Positions 45,390 through 56,689 of a stretch of 64,000 nt of DNA are shown here, piece after piece. The position numbers and the translations under genes are program-made. The DNA is taken from NCBI GenBank assembly GCA_002105175.1, contig MCGE01000001.1, positions 992,001 to 1,056,000 on the forward strand. Direction: 5' to 3'. The DNA is from Absidia repens. Lineage: Eukaryota > Mucoromycota > Mucoromycetes > Mucorales > Cunninghamellaceae. Numbering within the stretch: position 1 is the stretch's first letter; each line of letters begins with the position of its first letter. The notes under the pieces were generated by a model. That model had not been told where the DNA came from, searched no databases, and saw only the letters and a program-made list of their open reading frames with translations.

Positions 45390-46486
45390 CTATTGACGAG
45401 CAGCGACTTCACGAGCAGCAATAGCAGCACGCTTAGCCAAACGAGCATTGGACTTGGGACCGTTGATACCACCACCCCATTGACGACGGTGTTCTTCCCA
45501 CTTTTCAGAGTAGGTGGACTTGACGGAGGAGATCAAGTTGGCCAATTCAGCCTTGTCGGCATCCTTGACATCAGTGAAGGCCAAAGCAGTGGCGGTCTTC
45601 TTGTTGATGACAGCACCCAATCGAGCCTTACCCTTGACAATACAGTAAGGGATACCCATCTTGCGGCAGAGAGCGGGCAACCAGATGACCAATTCAATAG
45701 GATCAACATCGTCAGCAATGACAACCAATTCAGCCTTCTTGTTTTCAATCAAAGCAGCAATGTGGTTGATACCGTACTTGATGACAGTGGGCTTTTCGGT
45801 CTTGGCGACTTCCTTGTTTTCAGCCTTGGCAGCAGCAGCAGCACGGAGACGATCACGCTTTTCGGTCTTGGTTTCAGGACGGTACTTGTTGGCCAACTTG
45901 AACAATTGGGTAGCAGTGTTCTTGTCCAAAACGTGAGTGAATTGGTTGATGGAAGGAGGGACCTTGAGACGTTGGTAGATGATCTTCTTTTGGCGTTGAA
46001 GACGGATGTACTTGGGCCACTTGACGAAGCGGGACAAATCACGCTTGGGTTGGATGTCTTGACCTAAATAAAATGTACCAAGTCATGTATCAGTCCACTG
46101 TTCTCAACAAAGGTATACACGCATATTATCCATATACAGTCCTCTCGATCATGTTGTGACTTACCAATACCGAAGTTCTTGGGGGCCTTTTCGAACAAGG
46201 GGTTGGCAACAGCCTTGTTGGTTTGCTTGCCCTTGACGGGGTAAGGAGCAGGGGCGACCTTCTTGCCGGTGGACTTCTTGGTAGGAGCCTAATTACAATA
46301 AACCAACAAAGTTAGTAAAATGTCCAATCAGTCTTTCAACCATCCATCCATCCATCCATCCATCCATTTATGCATTTATTTATTGCATCCTCTATACATA
46401 GACATCCGTGTATCCATTATTGCGATGAATTATAAAAGTAGTCTACTGTAGTATCACATTCTATAGTTGCCCCTTTGTCTTACCAT
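45390..46486 (-). CDS. RPL8: Cytosolic large-subunit ribosomal protein eL8 (L7a)
   Basis: Three exons on minus: 46484-46486 (ATG only), 46165-46288, 45390-46063; 266 residues. Structural protein of the 60S subunit. Sequence runs [80 protein letters not shown] and [20 protein letters not shown], all diagnostic. The initiator codon forms its own coding exon followed directly by GTAAGA, a pattern known from ribosomal-protein genes. Codon use is strongly biased to C/G-ending codons (AAG, GCC, GTC), unlike neighbours, consistent with high expression. The first intron (46289-46483) holds a (CATC)n run at 46343-46366. A long antisense frame here is a by-product of this codon bias. Confidence 0.97.
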
Positions 46487-46650
46487 TTTTTTTATCAAAG
46501 AGAAAGAGAAAGAAGTTCTTGCCACCGAATCCACCCAAAGTCCATAAAAAAAAAGGCGGCATTTGAAAAATTAAGGATGGTCGGATTTCTATTTTCGAGT
46601 CAATGAAGTACCTCTTCCCGAGCAACTTTTTTTTTTAAACGTTATTCCAT
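46487..46650. promoter_or_regulatory. Short divergent promoter, eL8 and PHP genes
   Basis: Only 164 bases separate the eL8 start codon (minus) from the PHP-gene start (plus). It includes a GATAAAAAAAATGG start context for eL8 and a poly-T tract (46627-46637) before the PHP start. Regulatory proteins cannot be named from sequence. Confidence 0.5.
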
Positions 46651-48323
46651 ATGGATGACCACGCATCTGCTACTGGTAGCTTGACCAAAGCAACTAATTC
46701 TACTATAGTGGACGAAGACCCTCTAATGACGACCACAAACAATCCACCCGAGCCAAGGCACCGCAGTGCCCTTCGTGTGATACAACCTAGCAAGGCATAT
46801 CTCAAAGGTCTCTTTACTCGTTTGTCCATCTTGACCACCATTCTGGCTGTGTTGATTGCCATTGGGCTTGGTTTACGGTACACCGATGATATGCCGGAGG
46901 CTGAAGACTTCTCCAATATTGAATTCAACTGGCGTGTGGATCCTTCAAGTTACCTTACACCTTATAATCAATCTTTTCAATACAATACCCTGCTGGACGG
47001 TCACTGTCACTCTACTTACAGTGATGGAAAACTGAATGTCAAGCAACTACTAGACTGGCATATAGGTAAGGCAACTAAAATGATAGAAAAATAGAGCAGA
47101 TTTCGAATTAGGCTGTAGTAGCTGTTCTGTACTAACGCAACCTTCTTTTTTTGACTTTTCAATCATACGTCTTTGGCCACTTACTCAAGCAAACGGATTC
47201 AATGCTGTCATAGTAACGTAAGTTTGTTGTATGGAATATCAAATGGGGGTAGTGTGGAAAAACGGGATCTTCCAGAAACACTAATTGTATTTATTATTCT
47301 TAGTGATCATAACACAATTGATGGTGGTCTTTATGCTGAGCGATTAGCTTTACAAGATGATTACTACCGTGAAAGAATTGTTGTCATTCCTGGTATGGAA
47401 TATACGTAAGTTATTATGAAAACGAAATAATGATTCAAATTGACTACTTACTTTTTTACTCAGCTGCTGTCGGATCCACATGAATCTCATTGGCATTAAT
47501 CAAACTATACCTGCTGGGCCACCATCTCCATCTGACGAAGAACTCCGACAAGTCATCAATCGAACACATGCTCTTGGTGGTATAGTCATTGTCAATCATA
47601 TTCCTTGGAGCAACACAACAGGTATAAACAAAGAGAAACAAAATGACTATGCTGTTATTGATTATAATGGACGATGCAATCTAGTTTTTTCTCATTTATT
47701 TCATTTACTTCATTTGCTTTGTTTAATTTTTATTTAAAATAGAATCTGGCTACCAACTACCAAGGCTTCCTAACCATCCATCCATTGCCGATCTGATTTC
47801 ATGGGGTGTAGACGGATTCGAGGTCATCAACCAAGACACATTCGACTATCCAACATTACAAGTGTCTCAACAACATAATCTCATTCAAATGGTGGGAAGT
47901 GACTTGCACCATCCGGCTGTGCCTGCGAATGCTTGGCTCACTGTCAATAGTCCTGCGAAGAACAAGACCGCCATCCTCAACGAAATCATCTCCCGACGCA
48001 CTTCCTTTCTTTTTGATCCCACTGGTACGCCACAGCGTGCTTATGGCGTTTCTTCTGCAGCGTATGCTCGATTGGTCCCGCTTACTTGGCTTGGCGACTA
48101 CTTTGGTATGTTTTATACTGATACCAAAGGCATGTATAGCTTTCAAGGCACATTTTGTCATCCTGAACAGTTGGTCATTCATGGCGATCTGATTGGCTGG
48201 TTTATCTTTTGGGTATTTATTTTTATTATTACCTTTGAATCCGTTCGTAGTATAGTTATTTTGTTAGTCCCTCAATGTTTAACCTATTATCGGAAATTCA
48301 GACCGTCAAATCATTTTGAATAA
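46651..48323 (+). CDS. Membrane-anchored PHP-domain phosphoesterase
   Basis: Five exons: 46651-47065, 47190-47217, 47304-47405, 47464-47621, 47743-48323; 427 residues. PHP-fold metal-dependent phosphoesterase-like domain; substrate unknown. A cytosolic Ser/Thr-rich N-terminus is followed by a membrane helix at about 56-76 (LSILTTILAVLIAIGLGLRY). PHP motif 1 is DGHCHSTYSDGKL near 116, motif 2 VTDHNTIDGG, then PGMEYTCCRIHMNLIG, IVIVNHIPW and a late metal-ligand block MVGSDLHHP. A second membrane helix near the C-terminus (WFIFWVFIFIITFESV) follows the domain, so the catalytic part sits between two anchors, probably lumenal. A 28-base exon carries part of the TDH motif. Start is the first ATG. 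Confidence 0.88.
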
Positions 48324-49009
48324 AAAAAAAAATCTATTTTGTCGACTTTGTAGCATGCTATGTCTGTTTGTTTGTTTGTTTGTTTTTTTTGTTTTTTTTT
48401 TTTGTTTTTTTTTGAAGGGCGGACAGCTATTTTTAAGGATTGCAGTTGGGACAGTGAGATGGGATGGGATGGGTAAGGCTTGTTCTATGAGACTTTAAGA
48501 TAGTGTAGCGAATTCTCGGGACAATTGGAATAGGACACGCGAAGTCTCAGATATCCCATGGAACGGTTGGGATTGTGTGACACTGGACTAAGTTAGGATG
48601 CATGAACATTTTGGTTGGCTAGGATTATATGACAAAAAAAGTATTTAAATAGCAGCTTTCGCTAACAATACTCTGTGACAGTTGGCATGATTGGCATGGG
48701 ATAGTCAATGTTGGGATGGGATAGAATTAAACAGTTGGGATGGTTGCCAAGGACTCTTCAGTACCAATCCGTGGATATTGTACTTTAGGGGCCCACAATA
48801 ACGATACCAAGGGGGACACGAAATTGCATCGTTATTGCGGGTAATATTGTTATTCTGATGAGTGTAGTCATATTACATCCAGGAAAGCAACGTCCACCTG
48901 GAACATTTTGGCGCAGGGATATTTTTTCATCGAAATGAAAACCATGTTAACAAAAAAAAATACTGATTCATATGTCCAGAACTGCAGTTCATCAACAGGC
49001 CAGAGAAAT
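48324..49009. other. Intergenic with GGGATGGGATGGG-type repeats
   Basis: 3' flank of the PHP gene with (GTTT)n at 48367-48386, then loose G-rich repeats: GATGGGATGGGATGGG near 48460-48475 and TTGGGATGGGATAG near 48712. No gene recognised. Confidence 0.45.
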
Positions 49010-49493
49010 TATTACAAACCCCGCCCACATGATTTTTTTTTCTTCCATATATTTTTTTTTTCATTTTTCCCTTACACTTTCTTTCCATTTTCCCTTCTTT
49101 TTTTCTTTACCATTGTAATTTCTATGAAGTTATCATTGGCTTAGATTAGCGTCAGGTCTAGTTTAGAAGGGTTTTCATCTCAGAGATTACAAGATGCACG
49201 GGGAAACCTTTTCATTTTGGATTCAGGATTTGGAACCACCCATTTGTTTGCGTTTTGGAGCCTCCATTAGCTTAGCTTAGTATTAGTTTGCTTGTATTTT
49301 GCATCTACATCCGAATAAAATATGTGTCATTTTACTTACTTCAATGAAAAAATATCCCATCAGTCTCTTTCATCTCTTGTGTAATAGATCCCTTTTTTTT
49401 TTTTTATCAATCCCGTTTGATTAGTGTTGATCGTTGTTGTATTTCAATAAATGATATCCATTGAGCCTTTCTCATATCTTCTGTAGTACATTG

Positions 49494-49536
<43 letters not shown>

Positions 49537-49760
49537 ATTGTCTACTTAAATTAATGTTGGCTATTCTTCACATTCCCCTATATTACACACCTCCATGCTA
49601 TCTCCAATAGACCCTTCGCTATGTATTTTTGATGTGTGTTGCTGTCGTGTGTTACACCTGTGGCTGTATTTTGTTAGACTTTATAATGTATTTATATATA
49701 TAATGGCAAAATACGCTATTAATTCTGTAGAATGACTCTATCCATCTTTTAGACCCTACG
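49010..49760 (+). repeat. Dispersed repeat copy R7
   Basis: Plus-oriented copy. The end reads ACAAACCCCGCCCACATGAT, so CACGTG is changed to CACATG. CTAGTTTAGAAGGGTTTTC at about 49159; GATGCACGGGGAAACC (49193); AATAAAATATGTGTC (49315); CTTCAATGAAAAAATATCCC (49340); GATTAGTGTTGATCG (49420). A 38-base T run at 49496-49533 is special to this copy. Confidence 0.8.
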
Positions 49761-50192
49761 CAACCACAATTCGTCTTTTGAAAGGGCATTGGAAGGTTGG
49801 ATATTCTTGTTTACGCTTAGTCCTTTGCCACTCCATATACCAATCCCAGTACTCTCAAATGTTGTTCTACGTGAACATCGTATTCAATCAGGAAAAAGAA
49901 AAAACCCCATTTCATGTAATATCACACATACATACACAAACATTAACCAAAGAGGAGAGAAAAATATGATAATAAGGTGGCATTTATTAATACACAATAA
50001 ATAAAAATAAAAATAAAATAAAAATGATATCAATTGAATGAATCGATGATAAAAACATAGCTATCAATACAATTGATAAAAACTATCTCAAAACCATAAC
50101 TATTACTGATCACAAAACATAACTATTACTGAGACACTACAATACTAGAACTAAAATAAACTAAGCTGAACTAACTAGACACATCATGACCA
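49761..50192. other. Intergenic
   Basis: AT-rich 3' flank of the SH3 gene with repeated ACATAACTATTACTGA units (50096-50132). No gene. Confidence 0.4.
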
Positions 50193-51664
50193 TTAGGCCA
50201 ATTGACGCTTCAAAGATTCGAGTTCCATTTCCAATTTCAAGCGCTCAGACCGTTCTTCCTCCAATTGTGACTCGAAGTAGCGTCGCATAGATTCGGCCTC
50301 TTCCTTGAACCATTGATGAAGTTTGATTTCCAAAGGATCTGTAGCATCATTGGGATCGTTGTCGTCGTTGTTGCTATGAAGACGCTCCGTTTTTCTTTGA
50401 GGTGGTATGACGGCAGCGGCTGATATAGGAGAGGTGAATGACGTGGAGGAGGAGGACGATGATGATGACGATGACGACGAGGCAGATGTGGATGATGGCT
50501 TTGTTGTTTCACCTTTATTATTGTTACTATCATTGGATGTTTCTCGAGATCGTTGGCGTGGTGAGGGAATGGGTCGGGATTGTTCTTCGGTAATGGTGTG
50601 CGTTGGATTTGGAACCGGTGGCATAGATCGTTTGGGTACTCGTGGTGGAGGCACAGGTGAAGGCGCCGAAGTATCATTGTCATCGCCATGCTCGTTGTTG
50701 TCTTCGTCCGCTATGGTTTGTAAAGGTGATGCATCCGTGGCGATAGCATTGACAGAAGACGCTTGACTGTTGGGTCGAGATGCCCGTGCAGGGGGGATTG
50801 CTATTTGCAAATAAAGAGTAAAAAAACACAGTCAGTACTATTTATCTATAGAGTCTTATCTAATTATATCAATTGACGTTTTTAAAGCATACTTACGTCC
50901 TCCTGGTGGTTTGCCGAAATTCTATTGGAAAAAAAAAAGTAAGTATGATCAGTAATTCATAAAGTGTGTTGGAATATTGTCTTCACCTTTGGAACCTTCG
51001 CCAATCCGGCAGTTCTATCTTCAGATGTAGGACTAGTAGGTGATGTGACAGTTGATCCAATATTATTAGACCCAGGAGATGGCACCGGGCGAGATGGTCT
51101 GAGAGCATGTTGATCATGTGAATGCTGCTGGTCTTGTCGAATCGGAGGAAGATCAGGAGACATCAGTGGAATAGATGGTGTGCGTTTGTGAGCTGATGGC
51201 GGTTGCGTACTGGATTCCTTTATCACCGAGTTCGCACGTCTTGTTGACGGCAGCGGAGGTGAAGTGATGGGCCGAGGCAATGGTGGTGCTGATTGGTCAG
51301 AGTTTCCAGTAGGTCGACGGGTCAGTAATGAGGATGGCCGAGTACCCACTGGTACAGGTGGTGGTTTAGCCATACCTGTAGGGGATAAAACTGGTTGTTG
51401 TTTTTGTTGCTGCTGCTGAGGATTGTCTGTCTTGATGGTAGGAGGTCTTGCGCGAGCCGGTCGAGCAGGCACCCCTTCTGAGGATAAGATTTGAACAAAG
51501 TTGGACGGGAACACGCCTAGTTCATTTTTTTCATTGAGCCCTTTCCACCAGCCTTCATTGTCCAGTTTGTCAATAATCGTAACATATGCACCAGGAAGCA
51601 ATTGCAATTCATCTGCATTAAAGAGGAATTGGTCAGGTTTTCTATTTCTATGAACTCGTGAAGT

Positions 51665-51715
<51 letters not shown>

Positions 51716-52861
51716 GCCTTACCATCATTTTGAGGATCATAGGCACTGACAACCATCGCTTTTTCTAAGGTGTAAAATACAGGTAAATGAGTATCTGATA
51801 TTGTTGAATTCTACCCGATGAGGAAGGTCAGGCGAATATTGCTTTTTATTTTTACCATGTCCATCAGGTGGTTTAATTTCACTATTGTCGTGTAAGAATT
51901 TGTTGTCACTTGCTCTAGCACTGGGTTGCTCAGTTGTATGCTGTTGAGATTGGGACTGTTGCTGTTGTGTCGATGCGGTTTCTTCTTTTTTGGTGCCTTT
52001 CTTTTTCAAACTAAATCCGCCAGCCAAAATACTGCCGATACCCCCTTGTTTCACACCGTATGCCGCCAATTTAAAAGATTGTCTTCTACTCTTGTCATTT
52101 TCATCAACATCTGGCACCTGTTCGTGTGCATCGATGAGTTTCACGTGCTAGATATCAATAATAGATAGACAATTCAGTAATCCATGCTCATTTACATCCT
52201 GTATTGTTTACTTACATTAGCCGGGAATACACCAGTTTTGCCGTTAAGATCACCTTTCCACCAGCCATCGGCAATGGACTGATCAAGCACCGTAACCACA
52301 CCATTTTTCCAAAGGGACAGTTCATCATGATCTTGAGCAGCATAATCTTGTAATACTGTCGCTAAAATAGGGCCTGTCGTCATTTAAAATGAAAACAGGG
52401 TTAGGTTACACCGTCTTCCACGTATTGCCCATCCCCCCCCACCTAGTCAGGCAGAAAAGTAACATAATAAATTCACGTATATTTTTGTACTTACCATAAT
52501 TGTCATCTGCAGCAGAAGCATCGCTGGATTCAATCTTTTCTAGAAACTAGAATAAATGGAGGAAGAGAATTGGTTATGCCATTATGGGATACCGCTGATT
52601 ATTTTTTAGTTCTTACGTTAGTGGGGACGAGACCTTGCTGGCTTGTTTTCAAATTTTCGGCTGTGCACCATTCACCAGTATCACCTTGAATAATACGCAC
52701 CTTATCGCCTACTTGCAGAGATAGTTCATCGTTCCTTTGAGCATCATAGTCGTAAAGTACTTTGTAACGGTCTATGGAATAGCAGTTAAAAGAAAGGCTC
52801 AGTCTCCACGGTCCTGTTCCAGCGGTCTATTTTTTTAAGAAGTTGTCAATTTACCTTCCAT
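50193..52861 (-). CDS. Three-SH3 adaptor protein, CIN85/CD2AP-like layout
   Basis: Nine exons on minus: 52855-52861, 52617-52771, 52495-52546, 52216-52373, 51856-52147, 51723-51764, 50987-51612, 50897-50921, 50193-50800; 654 residues. Scaffold protein likely at cortical actin/endocytic sites. SH3-1 is at about 1-58 (YKVLYDYDAQRNDELSLQVG, GLVPTNFLEKI), SH3-2 at about 73-128 (ATVLQDYAAQDHDELSLWKN, GWWKGDLNGKTGVFPANHV), SH3-3 at about 223-282 (MVVSAYDPQNDDELQLLPGA, EGWWKGLNEKNELGVFPSNF). A long Pro/Ser/Arg region with PxxP and PPxPxR-like motifs follows. The end is a predicted coiled coil (SMRRYFESQLEEERSERLKL EMELESLKRQLA, about 610-654). This order matches animal CIN85/CD2AP; fungal Sla1 also has three SH3 domains but then SHD1 and repeats, absent here. 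An intron holds a 49-base T tract. Confidence 0.88.
51666..51714. repeat. 49-base poly-T tract in an intron
   Basis: Uninterrupted T run within the intron between SH3-3 exons (51613-51722). As the gene is on minus it is an A tract in the transcript, close to the donor of that intron. Confidence 0.9.
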
Positions 52862-54089
52862 TGTCACAAGCTATGGTTTCAATAAGTGTACGTATATGTA
52901 TTCAAATAGCTAGGTATCGATAAAACCAAATAAAGGGAAAATGAGAGGGTGTTCAAAAAGAAAATTGAAAAAAAGAAAGAAAGAAAACAAAAGTAAGCGA
53001 AATCGTGATAACAAGCTTTTTTTTTTGGTGTGTGTTTTTGCTGTGATTGAAAATCCGGCAAAACTTCGACTACAGTTGCTCCAGAAATAGTAACAGTTTT
53101 TACTGGCCCGTTCGTTTGGCTTTAGAAATCCCCACGGCGCCCCCCAAAAAAAAGGATATAGTAAAGTAATATAAAAAAATTCTTTATGAGATTTTCTTTG
53201 TTAGAAAGTGGTATTATCAGTGTTTATGTAGTTCATTCAGCTGGCATATTCAATCAAAGTCCATGTATGTACAAGGTAATAGATACAGTGTCAAACCCTA
53301 GTTTGCCAAGGCTACAGCAGTCAGAGCTAATTGCAGACCGAAAGTGAACAATGAACCATGGGGTCTGATCATGCACGCCCGACATTGAAACGCCGACATT
53401 ATTGTCATTGAGACATAGTCATTTTGCACTCTATAAACCGGACAAAACACTCACTACAATTCATTTGATCAGATAATCGTATTTTATAATCAGACAAAGA
53501 ATACAAATTGCTCATCTAGGGAATCAAAGAAAGTATTTTTTCTTTTTCTTTTTCTTTTTTGCTCTAAATATATAAATCCGCTGTAGATCGTTTCTCTTTT
53601 TTTTAGTGTGTATCTATGACGGAGAGTTATTGGCGACAACCCACTTCTGTCAACCTTTGCTATCATTACTTGCTTTGGTATACTCCACATTGATTAGATT
53701 TACGGCCAGCTCTTACCCTGTGTAATGATGGCTGCCTGAATGCTACAGGTAATTTTTATTCATGACATTTACTGGCATATTTGTTATATATATAATATGC
53801 TCATTGCATGTTATTTTCAACGAACGGTCTGGCTTATATCATACCGTACCGCTATATTGTCTCTGCTTTGTTCTCTATTCCATTATTATTGTCCCTACTT
53901 CTTAAGGTACCATTTTTTTAAAAAAAAAGGTCACATTCCCTTCACTCTTTTTTGGATTATACCATATTTTACTGCAGTGTCTTTTTAATGATTGGTGTGC
54001 TCTTACCTCATTACATATTGAATCTCCGTCGACTTTCCACGGACAAATTTTTCCTCTTCCCTTTTCCCTTTTTACACAATTTATTTACA
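52862..54089. other. Divergent intergenic region
   Basis: About 1.2 kb between the SH3 adaptor (minus) and the RBM39-like gene (plus). It contains T/C-rich leader sequence near 54030-54080. Short frames lack support; no RNA gene seen. Confidence 0.4.
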
Positions 54090-56447
54090 ATGGATTTGGA
54101 CGTGGAAGCCATGTTAGATGCGCCCTTCAGAGAAAAGGTAATTAAAAAAAGAGCATCTTTATTGAATTTTCCTTATTATTTATTCCACTGTTCTTTTTCT
54201 TTTGATATAGCAAGCTGACGAATCTATGGAAAGGGATAACGGCGACGACAGTCGACATGACGAAAGGTAATGTATAGCTTTTGCTGTAACATATCATTGA
54301 CTCAAACGACATTTTACACTGATTTATTTGATCACTATACGACTTTGTGGATTGCACACTAACAAGATCACATGGCTCTCATTCAAGACACAGAAGTTCT
54401 TACCACAGTCCTTCACATGAACGACGCCGATCTCACTCACGTTCTCATAGGGATGACAGATATAGGGATGACCGACGATATAGATCAAGAGATAGACATC
54501 GACGACGAAGCAGAAGTCCTTTAGGGCGTGGTCGATCATCGGATCGTCACAGGTAAGGGAAACAAAATAGGATATGAATTTCAACTAATAAGCCCCTATT
54601 AATCTTCCTCAATAGTAGTCGGCGGCATCGCGATCGCTCCCATTCTCCTCCGGTACCACCAGAAGAAAGGGACAAGCGGACTGTATTTGTTACTCAACTC
54701 GCTCAACGTTTGAAAAACAGGGAATTCCACGATTTTTTTTCTCAAGCTGGCCGAGTGCGTGATGCAAGAATTATATCTGACCGAAACACAAGACGATCGA
54801 AAGGGTAAGGGCAGGAAAAATATCACATCAAGATATAAGGTAACTAACGGGTCTCTTTCTTTTGTTTTATATAAGCGTTGGGTATGTCGAATTTTATGAT
54901 GAATCAACCGTACAAAGTGCGTTGGCAATGTCTGGACAGAAACTTTTAGGAATCCCTGTTAATGTACAACTGACTGAAGCTGGAAAGAATCGATTGGCAT
55001 TACAAACTCAACAAAACAAGTAAGTAAAATATAAAATTATTCTCTTGATAGCAAATAAGTTGATTTTAATGTACATCTGTTGTTATTAGCAACCAAAACG
55101 CTGATAGTGCAATCGCGAAATCCATACAGGCCGCTCAAAACATAGTAGTGCACGATACGATGGATCAGCGTTTATATGTAGGATCGGTCAATTATACTCT
55201 CACAGAACATGACCTCCGTCAAGTATTTGAACCTTACGGACCTATTGATTTTGTCGATCTTCACAAAGGTAACGGAAGAGTCAAGTAAAAGACGATGAGA
55301 AATATTAAAGCAAATTATTTTTTGTTTTGCTTGAATTATCATTAGATATTGCTACCGGTCGATCAAAAGGATTCGCATTCATCCAGTAAGTAATAATAAA
55401 AAAAAAAAAAAGGCGCCAGTGTTTGTCTAATTCACTACTTTTCGGATAGATTCAAAAATGTCAAAGATGCAAAAGAAGCTTTAGCGAAAATGAATGGGTT
55501 TGAATTGGCTGGCCGAAATGTAAGTGGAATAAATCAACAGATTCCAGGTACTTTTAACCAACCTCACTCTCTTTGTTTTATAGTTAAAAGTTGGGATGGT
55601 GACTGAAAAATCTCAGCAGTCCAACAACTACAACCCTGGTAATGATTCTAGCTCGTTGGATGATGGTAAGGCAAAGAAGAATGAGTTTTATTCGATTGGT
55701 GTACGCACTAAACCAGTTTTTTTATTTCAAAAGAATCTGCGGGTATCAGTCTAAACTCGATGTCTCGTGCCGAACTGATGAAGAAGCTGGCTGCGAGAGG
55801 AACGGATTTGATGCCCATCTCTGAAAAGGTTTCCCAGCCATCTGTCAATGTTGTGTAAGTGTTTTCTCCCATTAGTATGAAACTAGTATTCATTCGTGTG
55901 TCTGTTTTTATTCTAGTCCCATACCTACTGCACTGCCATCCCGTGCTATTTTATTGAATAATATGTTTAACCCTGCGGAGTAAGTAATTAGAATACAACG
56001 TGAATATCTATAACTCATATTATCACTCAATATGTTTTAGAGAATCTGAGCCTGATTGGGTCCAAGAACTGACTGTGGATATCAAGGAAGAATGTCAACA
56101 ATATGGGATTGTGGAACACATCTATGTTAATCCTGAATCATTGGTAAGCGAATAACGCTAATAGCTGAAGGACAAGAAAACTGACGGAATGAGTTATATT
56201 GTTTTAGGGAGATGTGTCGCTGAAGTTTGCCACTGTAGAAGCTGGTCAAAAAGCGATACAAGCTTTGAATGGGCGATGGTTTGGTGGTCGACAGGTATAT
56301 ATAAAGATAAAAAAAATACTTCTACATATCAAATCTACCCAATGTCGTAGTTACTGACTTTTTTATTTGAATACATTCTAGATCCAAGCTATATTCGTGC
56401 CAGAAGATGAATACGACCAACGTTTTACGAAGTGTAGTGATAGTTAG
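54090..56447 (+). CDS. RBM39: RNA-binding splicing factor, RBM39/CAPER (Rsd1) type
   Basis: Fourteen exons: 54090-54137, 54211-54266, 54367-54552, 54616-54804, 54876-55019, 55090-55268, 55346-55385, 55450-55519, 55584-55665, 55734-55854, 55917-55979, 56041-56143, 56208-56294, 56382-56447; 477 residues. Nuclear pre-mRNA splicing factor of the U2AF-related group. Begins [16 protein letters not shown], then an Arg/Ser-rich region (about 36-105). RRM1 has [20 protein letters not shown] and [11 protein letters not shown]2 has [40 protein letters not shown] and AFIQFKNV. After a linker ([38 protein letters not shown]) the third, UHM-type RRM contains [20 protein letters not shown] and [17 protein letters not shown]. 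The very high intron count (13 in 2.4 kb) exceeds neighbours. All phases close. Confidence 0.95.
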
Positions 56448-56689
56448 ATCATATTGATTAGCAACTGATCCATTTATTTATACATTTATATTATTTCAAA
56501 GATTGTGATATTTACTGAAGAAAAATATTATCAAATTAATAATAAAATGTCTATTTTTTTTTTTTTTCTTGTCTGAAATGCTATGATGTACCAAATATTC
56601 ATACTTCAATAGTGAATAATTTTGAAAGAATTTTGTAGTGTGTACCTTTCTTGTATCCATAAAAAAAAAACGTCTTTTTAGTCCAAAAA

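Noticed and set aside
45393..46067. 224-codon plus-strand open frame opposite eL8
   Set aside because: It is exactly antisense to a certain ribosomal-protein gene with biased codons; composition (Ser/Leu/Val-rich, no motif) is what such a shadow gives.
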